NCBI RefSeq assembly: GCF_034555935.1
Contig: NZ_JAYDCJ010000003.1
Span: forward strand, 248,001 to 312,000
Direction: 5' to 3'
From: Marinobacter qingdaonensis
GTDB taxonomy: Bacteria; Pseudomonadota; Gammaproteobacteria; Pseudomonadales; Oleiphilaceae
DNA: 64,000 bases
Part shown: positions 48,660-58,041 of the stretch, piece after piece
Numbering within the stretch: position 1 is the stretch's first letter
How the letters are laid out: each line of letters begins with the position of its first letter
Notes under the pieces: generated by a model
Databases searched by the model: none
The model's input: the letters and a program-made list of their open reading frames with translations, nothing else
Told to the model about the DNA's origin: nothing
Translations under genes and position numbers: made by a program

Positions 48660-49273
48660 CCCCCAAGCCGGGCCGGCCGACCTGCCCCCAGTGCGGACTG
48701 CATCCGAACATCTGCGTGTGCGACCGGTGCCGGCCGGTGCCCAACCGGACCCCGGTCACCGTGTTGCAGCACCCCTCGGAGGTGGGTCGGGCCAAGGGCA
48801 CCCTGCGGATTCTCCAGCGCTGCCTGGGCTCGGTGCGGGTCTTGGTGGGTGAGACCGCCGAGCAGTTCGAACTGGCCGGCCTGGCCAGCGGCGACCTGAC
48901 CCGAACCGGTCTGCTGTTTCCGGGCCCGACCAGCCAGCCCCTGGAGCAGGCCGACCTGAGCGCCATCGACCACTGGCTGGTACTCGATGGCACCTGGCGC
49001 AAGGCCGCACGGATTCTGCATCAGAACCCCGCCCTGGCCGAGCTGCCCCGCTATCATTTCGCGCAGCCGCCGACGTCCCGGTACGTGGTGCGCAAGGCCC
49101 CGGGCGACCACCACCTGGCGACCGCCGAAGCGGTCAGCTACCTGCTGAAACAGGCGGAGCCCGACCTGGACACCGGCCCCATCGACGACGCCATGACCGC
49201 CCTGGTCGAGCAACAGCTGGCCCAGATTCCGGCGCCGCTGCGACACCGGTACCCCAAACCGCCACCCACCTGA
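48653..49273 (+). CDS. DTW-domain protein, probable tRNA-uridine aminocarboxypropyltransferase
   Basis: 206 residues from GTG 48653, overlapping the previous stop by 7 bases. The N-terminal Cys set (CPQCGLHPNICVCDRC) and the signature LDGTWRKAARIL define the DTW family, whose E. coli member TapT makes acp3U at position 47 of tRNAs. Residues HPSEVGRAKGT and YVVRKAPG are further family blocks. Cytoplasmic tRNA modification is the likely role. Confidence 0.9.
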   Translation: MVAPKPGRPTCPQCGLHPNICVCDRCRPVPNRTPVTVLQHPSEVGRAKGTLRILQRCLGSVRVLVGETAEQFELAGLASGDLTRTGLLFPGPTSQPLEQADLSAIDHWLVLDGTWRKAARILHQNPALAELPRYHFAQPPTSRYVVRKAPGDHHLATAEAVSYLLKQAEPDLDTGPIDDAMTALVEQQLAQIPAPLRHRYPKPPPT

Positions 49274-49343
49274 GCTTGGCAAGGCCCTCGGGCTTGAGCG
49301 ATGATAACGGCCACCCTATCGGGCACCCGGAGGACAGCAGACC

Positions 49344-49763
49344 ATGGCCCTTTTCAGCGAGAAATCCGCCGAACAACAACTGAAGGCCGAATCGGAGAAG
49401 GTCAATCGCATCGACCTGGAGAAGGTCCTCGAGCGCCAGCGCGCCATCGAGGCCAAGGTGAAGGGCAGCGGCAAGCTCAACCGGTTCAGCGCCGACATCA
49501 AACTGATGTTCTCGATGATCCGCGATTACTGGCAAGGCAACTACCGCAGCGTGCCCTGGAAAACCATCGCCGCGGTCGCCGGCGCCCTGCTGTATGTGCT
49601 CAACCCCCTGGACGTGATCCCGGACCTGATCCTCGGCTTTGGTTTTATCGACGACGCCGGGGTGGTCGCTCTGTGCCTGAAGCTGGTCGAGTCGGACCTG
49701 CACCGTTACGCCGCGTGGAAGGAAGAGCACGAGGCGCAAAACAAGGTTACAGAATCCAATTGA
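49344..49763 (+). CDS. YkvA-family DUF1232 protein
   Basis: 139 residues with a GGAGGA site. The N-terminal half is charged and helical (AEQQLKAESEKVNRIDLEKVLERQRAIE). The DUF1232 core is YVLNPLDVIPDLILGFGFIDDAGV, a membrane-associated hairpin with the conserved Asn-Pro and Asp-x-Ile-Pro-Asp. The function of the family is unknown. It is probably separate from pomA, 68 bases on. Confidence 0.88.
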   Translation: MALFSEKSAEQQLKAESEKVNRIDLEKVLERQRAIEAKVKGSGKLNRFSADIKLMFSMIRDYWQGNYRSVPWKTIAAVAGALLYVLNPLDVIPDLILGFGFIDDAGVVALCLKLVESDLHRYAAWKEEHEAQNKVTESN

Positions 49764-49831
49764 TTGGAAACTGAACCAACGGTACTCTGCCGGACTTATC
49801 GACGCCACCACCGTTTGATTCTGGAGTTCTC

Positions 49832-50608
49832 GTGGATTTCGCCACCCTCATTGGCCTGGTCGGGGCCATTTTGCTCATCGCCTCCGCCGTGATTCTCGGG
49901 GTCTCACCCGATGTGTTCGTCAACGGTCCGTCGTTGCTGATTGTCCTGGGCGGGAGCTGCTTGGTGGTGCTGGCCAAATTTAGTTTCGGCCAGTTCTTCG
50001 ACGCATTCAAAGTCGCCGCTCGAGCGTTCAAATTCAAACTACCGGAAACCCGGGACGCCATCGAAGAGCTGGTGGAAGTTGCCCAGGTTGCCCGCAAAGA
50101 GGGCGTGCTGGGCCTGGAGGGGCGCGAGGTCGGCTCCCCATTCCTGGAACAGGGCATTCAGATGCTGGTGGATGGTCACGACGCCGACACCATCAAGCAA
50201 CTGCTGAGCAAGGAACGGGTGATGACCCTGGATCATAACCGCTCCGGCGCCAAGGTGTTCACTGCCCTGGCCGACGTCGGCCCGGCCATGGGCATGATCG
50301 GTACCCTGATTGGCCTGGTGCAGATGCTCTCCAACATGGAAGACCCCAAGTCCATCGGCCCGGCCATGGCCGTGGCGCTGCTGACCACCCTGTACGGCGC
50401 CATGCTGGCGACCATGGTGGCTTCGCCCATCGCCGATAAACTGTCCCTGCGCATGACCGAGGAGGCGCGCATGCAGTCCCTGTACATCGACGCCCTGGTG
50501 GCCATTCAGGAAGGCACCAACCCCCGGGTAATCGAACAGCTGCTGTCCAGCTATCTGCCGCCCAAGGAACGTGACAAGGCCGGCGAACCGGAAGCCGTGA
50601 GCGGCTGA
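49832..50608 (+). CDS. pomA: Flagellar motor stator subunit PomA (Na+-type MotA)
   Basis: 258 residues from GTG 49832 with GGAG upstream. Four membrane helices. The start MDFATLIGLVGAILLIASAVILG and the TM3-TM4 segment DVGPAMGMIGTLIGLVQML with its conserved Pro are those of PomA. The cytoplasmic loop between TM2 and TM3 contains the charged residues that touch FliG. With PomB it uses the sodium gradient to drive the flagellum, as expected for a marine bacterium. pomB starts 3 bases later. Confidence 0.93.
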   Translation: MDFATLIGLVGAILLIASAVILGVSPDVFVNGPSLLIVLGGSCLVVLAKFSFGQFFDAFKVAARAFKFKLPETRDAIEELVEVAQVARKEGVLGLEGREVGSPFLEQGIQMLVDGHDADTIKQLLSKERVMTLDHNRSGAKVFTALADVGPAMGMIGTLIGLVQMLSNMEDPKSIGPAMAVALLTTLYGAMLATMVASPIADKLSLRMTEEARMQSLYIDALVAIQEGTNPRVIEQLLSSYLPPKERDKAGEPEAVSG

Positions 50609-50611
50609 GCC

Positions 50612-51592
50612 ATGGACGAGTTGCCGGAAGAGGAAAAACCGGGCATCCCGGCCTGGGTCGTTACCTTCGCCGACCTGATGTCGCTGCTGATGTGCTTTTT
50701 CGTGCTGCTGCTGTCGTTCTCCGAGATCGACGCCATGAAGTTCAAGCAGATCGCCGGGGAGCTGTCGAAAGCCTTTGGGGTCCAGCGGGATGTAGCAACC
50801 CTGGATATCCCCATGGGCACCAGCCCGATCTTCGATTCCTTCTCGCCGGCACCGCCAGAACCGACGGTGGTGAACGAAGTCCGCCAGACCACCACCGAGC
50901 AAAAGCCGGAATTGCAGACCCTGAAAAGCCCGACCGATCAGGCGATCGAATCTGCCCTGCAGGAGGAGCTGGACCAGAGCACCCAGGAAATCCTGGACAT
51001 TCTGGACCAGGAGATCGAGGACGGTCGGGTCAATGTTGCTCAGGATGAAGATCAGCGACGGATCGTGATCCGGATCGAAGAAAAAGGCTCCTTCCCGTCC
51101 GGCTCAGCCGACCTGACCTGGGAGTTCGAAGGCCTGCTGTTGGAAATGGCCGACGTGCTGGTGGATATCCCGGGCAGGCTGACGGTGGAGGGCCACACCG
51201 ACGACATTCCGATCCGCACCGCGCGCTTCTATAGCAACTGGGATCTGTCCGCCGCTCGGGCCGCCGCCGTGGCCAACGCGTTGCTAGCGACCGAGGAAAT
51301 CGAGCCCACCCGCCTGGCGGTCAAGGGCCTGGCCGATACCGAGCCCAGGGTCAGCAACGATACCGCCGAAAGCCGGGCCAAGAACCGCCGGGTCGAGATC
51401 ATCGTCGACCTGTCCGGCCCCTTGCGGGAACAGGAACTGGAACTGCGGGAGTTGATCGAGTCCCAATCCCGGGCCGCCGATTCGACCATGGACATCGAAT
51501 CAGAATCCTTCTCGCTGGAGCCGATCATCGACCTGCAATCCGACCGCAATTCGGCGAACGACAATCGGGCCGACGGCGACATCAGCTGGTAA
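50612..51592 (+). CDS. pomB: Flagellar motor stator subunit PomB (Na+-type MotB)
   Basis: 326 residues. Asp21 in the single membrane helix (VTFADLMSLLMCFFVLLLSF) is the ion-binding residue. An acidic linker (about 80-150) leads to the OmpA/MotB peptidoglycan-binding domain (VEGHTDDIPI, NWDLSAARAAAV, KNRRVEIIVD). The acidic, Ser-rich C-terminal tail of about 50 residues goes beyond the OmpA domain. Translationally adjacent to pomA. Confidence 0.93.
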   Translation: MDELPEEEKPGIPAWVVTFADLMSLLMCFFVLLLSFSEIDAMKFKQIAGELSKAFGVQRDVATLDIPMGTSPIFDSFSPAPPEPTVVNEVRQTTTEQKPELQTLKSPTDQAIESALQEELDQSTQEILDILDQEIEDGRVNVAQDEDQRRIVIRIEEKGSFPSGSADLTWEFEGLLLEMADVLVDIPGRLTVEGHTDDIPIRTARFYSNWDLSAARAAAVANALLATEEIEPTRLAVKGLADTEPRVSNDTAESRAKNRRVEIIVDLSGPLREQELELRELIESQSRAADSTMDIESESFSLEPIIDLQSDRNSANDNRADGDISW

Positions 51593-51600
51593 CCCGCCCG

Positions 51601-51643
51601 ACCAATACGGTGCACGCCATTAAATTCTGCACCGTATTGGTGC
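51601..51643. promoter_or_regulatory. Inverted repeat with NtrC site, also possible pomB terminator
   Basis: ACCAATACGGTGCA (51601-51614) and TGCACCGTATTGGT (51628-51641) are exact reverse complements around 13 bases. Within the right arm, TGCACC-GTATT-GGTGC (51628-51643) matches the NtrC consensus TGCACC-N5-GGTGCA. It lies about 105 bases before the predicted amt transcription start, a usual enhancer distance. A short T-rich stretch (CTTTATT) follows, so it might also end pomB transcription. Confidence 0.75.
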
Positions 51644-51720
51644 CTTTATTCCCTCACCACTCGACCTTCCCGCCCCACTCCTGACCACAACTGACTAACC
51701 TCACTGATTTTGCATTGTTT

Positions 51721-51736
51721 TGGAACACCTCTTGCT
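51721..51736 (+). promoter_or_regulatory. Sigma-54 promoter of the ammonium transporter gene
   Basis: TGGAAC-ACCTC-TTGCT has the invariant GG at -24 and GC at -12 with correct spacing and one mismatch to TGGCAC-N5-TTGCT. The transcription start should be near 51747, leaving a 5' leader of about 58 bases before ATG/GTG 51805. Together with the NtrC site this indicates nitrogen-starvation control. Confidence 0.9.
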
Positions 51737-51804
51737 TGAATGCACCCCGTCAATGCATTTAAGGCCCGACAGAGGTCAAAACACACCATCAGGAGGGAAA
51801 ACCC

Positions 51805-53013
51805 GTGGACATCACGAGTGCTGTACACACCCTGACCGAAAGCGCCAACACGCTGTTCATCCTTATCGGTGCCATTATGGTACTGGCCATGCACGCCGGC
51901 TTTGCCTTCCTCGAGGTGGGTACGGTGCGGCACAAGAACCAGGTCAACGCCCTGGTCAAGATCATGACCGACTTCGGCGTGTCCGCCGTGGCCTACTTCT
52001 TCGTCGGCTACTACATCGCCTACGGCAGCCATTTCATGACCGGCGCCGGCGAACTGACCGCGGGCAACGGCTATGAACTGGTCAAGTTCTTCTTCCTGAT
52101 GACCTTCGCCGCAGCCATCCCGGCCATCGTCTCCGGCGGTATCGCCGAGCGCGCCAAGTTCTACCCGATGCTGATCGCCTCCGGCCTGATCGTGGCCCTG
52201 GTGTATCCGTTCTTCGAAGGCCTGATCTGGAACGGCAACTACGGCTTCCAGAGCTGGCTCGAGTCCCAGTTTGGTGCATCCTTCCACGACTTTGCCGGCT
52301 CTGTTGTGGTGCACGGCGTGGGTGGCTGGATCGCCCTGGCCGCGGTACTGATGCTGGGCGCCCGTAACGGCCGCTACCGCAACGGCAAGGTGGTGGCCTT
52401 CGCCCCCTCCAACATTCCGTTCCTGGCCCTGGGCGCCTGGATCCTGACCGTCGGCTGGTTCGGCTTCAACGTCATGTCGGCCCAGACCCTGGACGGCATC
52501 AGCGGCCTGGTGGCGGTGAACAGCCTGATGGCCATGGTCGGCGGTATCCTGGTGTCCATGCTGCTGGGTCGCAAGGACCCGGGCTTTATCCACAACGGTC
52601 CGCTGGCCGGCCTGGTGGCGGTGTGTGCCGGTTCCGACCTGATGCACCCGGTGGGCGCGCTGATCACCGGCGGTGTCGCCGGCGCCATCTTCGTCTACAT
52701 GTTCGAGTGGGCCCAGGCCAAGATCGAACGTCTGGACGATGTGCTGGGTGTCTGGCCGCTGCACGGTGTCTGTGGTGTCTGGGGCGCCATCGCCTGCGGC
52801 ATCTTTGGTCAGGAAGCCTTCGGCGGCCTGGGGGGCATCAGCCTGATGTCCCAGATCGTCGGCTCCATCGCCGGTGTTGTCGTCGCCTTCGTGGGCGGCC
52901 TGATCGTGTACGGGGTGATCAACGTCATCTCCGGCCTGCGTCTGACCGAAGAGGAAGAGTTCAACGGTGCCGACGTCAGCATCCACCGCATCGGTGCCAC
53001 CTCCATGGAATAA
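51805..53013 (+). CDS. Ammonium transporter Amt
   Basis: 402 residues, start GTG 51805 with AGGAGGG upstream. Eleven membrane segments are expected. The twin-His pore is represented by VVHGVGGWIALAA and HGVCGVWGAIACGI, and the substrate gate region by AGFAFLEVGTVRHKNQVNALVKI. It conducts ammonium into the cell. Unlike most bacterial amtB genes there is no glnK next to it. Control by NtrC and sigma-54 is clear from the upstream region. Confidence 0.93.
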   Translation: MDITSAVHTLTESANTLFILIGAIMVLAMHAGFAFLEVGTVRHKNQVNALVKIMTDFGVSAVAYFFVGYYIAYGSHFMTGAGELTAGNGYELVKFFFLMTFAAAIPAIVSGGIAERAKFYPMLIASGLIVALVYPFFEGLIWNGNYGFQSWLESQFGASFHDFAGSVVVHGVGGWIALAAVLMLGARNGRYRNGKVVAFAPSNIPFLALGAWILTVGWFGFNVMSAQTLDGISGLVAVNSLMAMVGGILVSMLLGRKDPGFIHNGPLAGLVAVCAGSDLMHPVGALITGGVAGAIFVYMFEWAQAKIERLDDVLGVWPLHGVCGVWGAIACGIFGQEAFGGLGGISLMSQIVGSIAGVVVAFVGGLIVYGVINVISGLRLTEEEEFNGADVSIHRIGATSME

Positions 53014-53033
53014 ACCGGCTTCGCAGCGGTTTG

Positions 53034-53064
53034 AAACAGGCGGCCTACGGGCCGCCTGTTTGCG
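53034..53064 (+). terminator. Rho-independent terminator after amt
   Basis: AAACAGGCGGCC and GGCCGCCTGTTT form a 12-bp perfect stem with a TACG loop (53034-53061), followed by GCGTTT. It lies 21 bases past the amt stop. Confidence 0.85.
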
Positions 53065-53197
53065 TTTCTGGTCCCAAGAAAAGTAGCGACTTTCGGTCAC
53101 AAAAAAAAACAGCCTTTCCTGGTCGAAAATCACTCACACCTTTGGTGTGGATGTGATTAGATTACGCTCGTGAAAAGGGCCTTTCAGGAGGGCTTGT

Positions 53198-53923
53198 ATG
53201 ACCTATTGCGTAGCGATGCGCCTGGCCGACGGGCTGGTGTTCGCATCGGATTCCCGGACCAACGCCGGTTTCGACCAGATTTCCACCTTCCGCAAGATGC
53301 ACGTGTTCGAGCAGGCCGGGGAGCGGGAACTGGTGCTGTTGTCCGCCGGTAACCTGGCCACCAGCCAGAGCGTCATCAGTCTGCTTGAGCGCCGGGCCGG
53401 CACCGACGTGACCAACGTACTGAACACCGGTTCCATGTTCGAAACCGCGGAACTGGTGGGTCAGACCATGCGCGAAGTCATTCGCCGGGACAATCCGGAC
53501 GGCAAGCTCGGCCAGGTGGATTTCAGCTGTTCGCTGATCCTGGGCGGCCAGATCAAGGGCGAGGTGCCGCGGCTGTTCAACATCTACCCGGAGGGCAACT
53601 TTATTGAAGCCACCGAAGAAACGCCCTACTTCCAGATCGGCGAATCCAAGTACGGCAAACCGATCATCGACCGGGTGGTGAATTACCGCACGCCCCTGGA
53701 TCGGGCCTACCAGTGCGCCCTGATCTCCTTCGACTCGACCATGAAGAGCAATCTGTCCGTGGGCATGCCCCTGGACATCGCCATCTACCGGACGAACGAG
53801 CTCAAGCCCTGCCTGATGGACCGGGTGGACGACCAGTCGGCGTATTTCCACGAGCTTCGGCAACGCTGGCACCAGGGCATTCAGGACCTGTTCGCCAACC
53901 TGACCCCGCCCAACCTCGGCTAG
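53198..53923 (+). CDS. Anbu, proteasome-like peptidase
   Basis: 241 residues. The start MTYCVAMRLADGLVFASDSRTNAG is the Ntn-hydrolase start of Anbu (ancestral beta subunit), with Thr2 as the expected nucleophile after Met removal, Asp in SDSR and Lys in FRKMHVF. It is related to HslV and the 20S beta subunit and forms open rings or helices in known structures. In many bacteria anbu is in an operon with ATP-grasp, alpha-E and transglutaminase genes; here it is alone, facing the lipocalin gene. GGAGG precedes the start. Confidence 0.9.
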   Translation: MTYCVAMRLADGLVFASDSRTNAGFDQISTFRKMHVFEQAGERELVLLSAGNLATSQSVISLLERRAGTDVTNVLNTGSMFETAELVGQTMREVIRRDNPDGKLGQVDFSCSLILGGQIKGEVPRLFNIYPEGNFIEATEETPYFQIGESKYGKPIIDRVVNYRTPLDRAYQCALISFDSTMKSNLSVGMPLDIAIYRTNELKPCLMDRVDDQSAYFHELRQRWHQGIQDLFANLTPPNLG

Positions 53924-53924
53924 G

Positions 53925-55022
53925 CTAGTCCGGCCCGTACCCGGTCAGCTCCATGTAGCCCACGCCGCCGTGGCTGCCGGAGACACTGACCGGGCTTTCC
54001 CAGTACGGATACTGGCCCTGGTTGCGGTAATCGCCGGGCGGCGCCGCCAGTTGCACATCCACCTCAAACCGCGGCAACTGCAGGCGCCAGCGGGTCGGGG
54101 TTGGGGTAGAAGGCGCGCCGTCATCCGGCTCCGGGGTCAGGCTCAGGTCGTCGCCCGTCAGCGCCACCGGGGTCTGGCCATCGGCGATCCAGGTACCGGC
54201 CACAAAGGCGCCATCCTCTTCCCGTAATCGGAATGCCATCAGCTTGTCACCAGACTCCAGGTGCAGGGCAAACCAGTCCCAGCCCTGCTGGCCGGTCTTC
54301 AGCAGCTGACTACTCCACTCCCGGTCGAACCAGCCCTGGCCGCGGACCGCCAGCGTTTCGCCGTCGAGGGTCACCGTGCCCTCGATGGCGATGTCGACCA
54401 GGCTGAAATACATCGAGCCCCCGCCGCTGGCGGACTTGGCGCTGAACCCCTTGTCACCGTGGGCGATGGGCGCACCGTTCAGGCTCAGGGTCAGGTCGTA
54501 GGACCAATCCGGAGTAGCCACCTGCAAGCGCCAGGGACCGCCCGGGTCCGGACCGGTCAGTTGCCAGTCGTCGAGCCAGACCTGAAACGGCGCCAGCCTG
54601 ACACCAGCGTGGCCGATATCGCCCCGGGCCAGCTTCTCGGCAAACCGGTGCTGGCCGCGCCAACTCACCGCGCCGTGGGCCATCCAGGCCGCGTCCAGGG
54701 GCCACGCAGACGCCGCCGGCGCCTCCGCGCCTTCTGGCCTCGGGGTCAGGGCCTGGCGGAACTGGGTCCACTGCAGCCCCAGGGGCTCGCCGTCGGCAGT
54801 TTCCAGGTTGGCGGTCAGATACCACCATTCGATGCGATGTTGGGGGTGCGCGCCAAAATCCTCGGGAAACCGCAGCCGGTCGCCCGGTGCGGGCTGCAGG
54901 AACGGCACCCCGGACTCGGCCTGCTGGACCTCCGCCAGACCGGCGAAGCCGCCCTGCTCCGAGTCCTGGCTGCAACCGGCAGCCAGCGCCAGCACGAGCA
55001 GCAATCCGAGCCAGCACTTCAT
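53925..55022 (-). CDS. Lipoprotein of the AttH/CrtC hydroxyneurosporene-synthase-like family
   Basis: 365 residues. A lipoprotein signal with lipobox LAAGC (Cys17) is followed by the double lipocalin-like fold of AttH/CrtC proteins: HRIEWWYLTANLE, QWTQFRQAL, MAHGAVSWRG, RGQGWFDREWSSQLL and WDWFALHL. CrtC hydrates carotenoids; most bacterial homologues have unknown substrates, probably lipids. It overlaps the permease gene by 4 bases, as in the attEFGH cluster of Vibrio. It is the last gene of a five-gene operon. Confidence 0.87.
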   Translation of the reverse strand: MKCWLGLLLVLALAAGCSQDSEQGGFAGLAEVQQAESGVPFLQPAPGDRLRFPEDFGAHPQHRIEWWYLTANLETADGEPLGLQWTQFRQALTPRPEGAEAPAASAWPLDAAWMAHGAVSWRGQHRFAEKLARGDIGHAGVRLAPFQVWLDDWQLTGPDPGGPWRLQVATPDWSYDLTLSLNGAPIAHGDKGFSAKSASGGGSMYFSLVDIAIEGTVTLDGETLAVRGQGWFDREWSSQLLKTGQQGWDWFALHLESGDKLMAFRLREEDGAFVAGTWIADGQTPVALTGDDLSLTPEPDDGAPSTPTPTRWRLQLPRFEVDVQLAAPPGDYRNQGQYPYWESPVSVSGSHGGVGYMELTGYGPD

Positions 55023-57307
55023 CGGTCACCTCCGGCCAGGCTGGTGGCGGATACCGGCAGGGTCGCCGGTTGCTGTAACTGACGGCGCATCAGCAGGGCG
55101 ATGGTCAGCCCGATCACCAGACTCAACCCGAGCAGCTCAACCCAGAAGCCGGGGTAAACCGCCATCGGCAACGACCAGCCGAACGCCAGCGGGTTGATGC
55201 GGTGTACCAGCACCCAGGTCAGCCAGATGCCCAGGGGCAATGCCAGTAGCGCTATGCCCCCGGTCAGGGCCACCGCCAGACGCACCAGTTGGCCGGCCAC
55301 TTCGCGATCGCGCAGCCCCCACACCGCCAGCAGCCGGTAGTACCAGACCCGGGTGGAGAAGAAGACCCAGCCCATGATCAGCAGGGCCGAGGCCGCGAGG
55401 ATCAGGGTCAGCACGGTCATGGCCCGGGTCAGCAGGAAGGTCTGGTCGAACACCGCGTCGGCCAGGGCCCGAATTCGGCGGTTCTCGCGGACGGTCAGGC
55501 TGTCGGTCTGCCAGACCTGCTTCAGGCCGGCTTCGATGGCGGCCATACCGAGCGTACCCGGGTTGATGGACAAGCCCTCGAAACCGGGCCGAAAACTCAC
55601 CGGCAAATCGCTGGCGTTGATCATCACCTCGCCGGCCGGACGTCCGTAGTCCGGATAGATCGCCAGCACCGGCAGCGACCAGCGCCGTTCGGCGACGGTC
55701 AGCACCAGGGACTCGCCGACCTCAAGCCCATACCGGCGCGCCAGTTGTTCGTTGATCAGCAGTCCCTCGCCCCGCTCAAAGCCGACCCAGGGTTGCCCCG
55801 CCGAGGCCAGCAACCGCCACTGGGTCAGCAACCCAGTGACCGGGCTTACCGCCAGCAGGTCCACGCCTACGGCGGCCTCCGCTTCGGTCCTGCGGAATTC
55901 GGCCCGACCCCGGACCACCCGGTGCCAGTCGCCGGTTTCGGCCAGCTCGGGCTGGCCCTGCAGCCAGTCGGCCGCGGCCTGGCTGTCGGCACCCCGGGGC
56001 AGCTCGACGTAGTACTCCGCCGCCAGGCGCTGATCGAGCCAGTCGTCGAAAGTGGCCTCGAACACCGTGACCAGGGCCTGCACCGCCAGCACCATGGCCA
56101 GGGCAAACTGCAGCGCCACCAGGGGCAGCGCCAGGCGACGGGCGAGCACGCCATACTCCGCGAACTGCCAGCGCTTGAGTGGATCGCCGGCGGCCGAGGC
56201 GCCCCGCCGGGCCAGGGCCGACAGCAGCACCGGCGTCAGCAGCCCCACCCCGACAAACACCAGGGCCACGGCGCCGAACACCAATGCCAAGGTCGGCGCC
56301 AGCAGGGCCAGGACCAACCCGGCCAGTATCGCGATCAGCGCCAGGGCCGGTCGGACAGCGCCCGGCAGCCAGTTCGTTATCCGTCCGGCGGGACGGAACC
56401 AATCAACCAGGCAGACGCCCAGCACCACCGCCATCATGAGCGCAATCGGGGCCAGCCAGCCAGCGTCCTGGCCGGCAAACAGGGGCGTATCGAACAGGTT
56501 GTCCAGAGCCTGGCCGAAGCCGCCGCCCAACAGGCCGGCCAGCAGGCGACCCAGGGCAACGCCGGGCACCACGCACAGGGCGGCCAGCACCAGGATCTCC
56601 AGCACCAGGGCGAGCCGGATCTGGAGCTCGCGCACGCCGAACCGGTGCAGAAGGGCGAAGCTGTCCCGGCGCTGGGCCAGACCCAACTGATAGACGCTGC
56701 GCAGCAGCAACGCGGTGATCAGCAACACCAGCACCCCCAGGGCATCCAGATTGAGCAAGAAACTCTCCCCCAGTTCGCCGGTGTCCGGGCCAAGACTGAA
56801 GCGGCTGACGCGGTAGTCCCCAGGCAAGGCGCTGGCCGGCACCGAGTCTGCCAGCAGCAGGGACAGGCTTGCTTTGGCCTCGCCGTTGTCCGTGACCATG
56901 GCCGCGGCGTCGCGGATATCGAGGAAGGGTTCACCATTGAGGGGCTGATTCCAGCCCTGGGCCGAATCTTCAGTGCCGGCAAAACAACCGGCGGCCAGCA
57001 CATCCACCCCAACCACACGACCGGCCGGGGCCGGCCGTTCCACCTCCAGCCAGGGCATGACGCAGAGGCCGGCCCGGCGCAGGGTAACGAAGTCAGTCAC
57101 GGTCACCGGCTGGCCATCCATGCGTTCCACCTGGCGCCGTTCGGCCACTGCCTGTTCGCTCTGACCCAGGCTGGCCCGGGCCTGCGCGGTCAGGTGATGG
57201 ACCCCGGTCCAGAGCATGGTGGCCACCAGAATCATCAGCGCCAGCGCCAGCAGCTGCAGCGGGTGGCGCCGGTAATGGCTGAACAGGGCAGGCAGCAGGA
57301 GTTTCAT
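55019..57307 (-). CDS. ABC transporter permease of the FtsX/MacB-like family, long form
   Basis: 762 residues. The N-terminal helix, a large periplasmic domain, then three helices near 190-290, two to four in the middle (LALIAILAGLVLALLAPTLALVFGAVALVFVGVGLL) and a second FtsX domain at the C-terminus (LLTRAMTVLTLILAASALLIMGWVFF). It looks like two FtsX-type permeases joined, equivalent to AttF plus AttG. It should work with the ATPase gene 4 bases upstream. Probably exports or extracts a lipid-like substrate. Confidence 0.87.
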   Translation of the reverse strand: MKLLLPALFSHYRRHPLQLLALALMILVATMLWTGVHHLTAQARASLGQSEQAVAERRQVERMDGQPVTVTDFVTLRRAGLCVMPWLEVERPAPAGRVVGVDVLAAGCFAGTEDSAQGWNQPLNGEPFLDIRDAAAMVTDNGEAKASLSLLLADSVPASALPGDYRVSRFSLGPDTGELGESFLLNLDALGVLVLLITALLLRSVYQLGLAQRRDSFALLHRFGVRELQIRLALVLEILVLAALCVVPGVALGRLLAGLLGGGFGQALDNLFDTPLFAGQDAGWLAPIALMMAVVLGVCLVDWFRPAGRITNWLPGAVRPALALIAILAGLVLALLAPTLALVFGAVALVFVGVGLLTPVLLSALARRGASAAGDPLKRWQFAEYGVLARRLALPLVALQFALAMVLAVQALVTVFEATFDDWLDQRLAAEYYVELPRGADSQAAADWLQGQPELAETGDWHRVVRGRAEFRRTEAEAAVGVDLLAVSPVTGLLTQWRLLASAGQPWVGFERGEGLLINEQLARRYGLEVGESLVLTVAERRWSLPVLAIYPDYGRPAGEVMINASDLPVSFRPGFEGLSINPGTLGMAAIEAGLKQVWQTDSLTVRENRRIRALADAVFDQTFLLTRAMTVLTLILAASALLIMGWVFFSTRVWYYRLLAVWGLRDREVAGQLVRLAVALTGGIALLALPLGIWLTWVLVHRINPLAFGWSLPMAVYPGFWVELLGLSLVIGLTIALLMRRQLQQPATLPVSATSLAGGDR

Positions 57308-57311
57308 GGCA

Positions 57312-58022
57312 TCAGGAAGCGGCGGTATGGGCCAGGTCGAGGCGCTGGCCGCAGCGGGCCGCCAGTTCCGGGTCGTGGGTGGCCAGAATCAGGGCGCAGC
57401 CCTGGTCGGCCTGAAGTGCGAACAGTTCGTGGGCGACCTCGTCGGCGGTGTGCCGGTCCAGACTGCCGGTGGGCTCATCGGCCAGGATCAACGCCGGCTT
57501 CATGGCGAACACCATGGCCAGGGCCGCGCGCTGGCGCTGGCCACCAGAGACCTGATCGGGGTAACGGTTGGCCAGGGCGCCAATACCCAGGCGATCCAGC
57601 CAGGGCTCGCACTGGCCGTCGTCCTGACCGGCCAGTCGCGCCCGCAGGCGCACGTTATCCAGCAGCGACAGTGCCGGCATCAGGTTGGCGTCCTGGAACA
57701 CCACGCCGATTCGCTGGCGCCGCAGGTCGGCCCAGCGCCGGGCTGTTTCTGCTCCGATACCACGGTGGCCAGGACTGCCACCCTGATCAGCGTCGAAGCG
57801 CTCGCCGGCAATATCGATCACGCCGGCATCCGGCTGCTCCAGCCCGCATAGCAGGTTCAGCAGGGTGCTCTTGCCAGAACCGGAGCGCCCCATCAGGGCC
57901 AGGGACTGGCCCCGGTCCAGGGTCAACGTCAGATCCGCCAGCACCGGGATCCGCTCGTTGCCACTGTCAAAGCCCTTGGTCAGACCGCGTAGCATCAGCA
58001 AGACCTGTCCCATGTGTGTCAT
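57312..58022 (-). CDS. ABC transporter ATPase of the LolD/MacB type
   Basis: 236 residues; an ATG three codons inside (58013) is an alternative start. Walker A is GRSGSGKST, the signature is [13 protein letters not shown], Walker B ends [12 protein letters not shown], and the switch His is in ATHDPELA. It pairs with the long permease directly downstream. The gene begins 19 bases after the RND gene, so it is probably on the same transcript. Confidence 0.92.
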   Translation of the reverse strand: MTHMGQVLLMLRGLTKGFDSGNERIPVLADLTLTLDRGQSLALMGRSGSGKSTLLNLLCGLEQPDAGVIDIAGERFDADQGGSPGHRGIGAETARRWADLRRQRIGVVFQDANLMPALSLLDNVRLRARLAGQDDGQCEPWLDRLGIGALANRYPDQVSGGQRQRAALAMVFAMKPALILADEPTGSLDRHTADEVAHELFALQADQGCALILATHDPELAARCGQRLDLAHTAAS

Positions 58023-58041
58023 TACCTCCGTCTGCCGGCCC

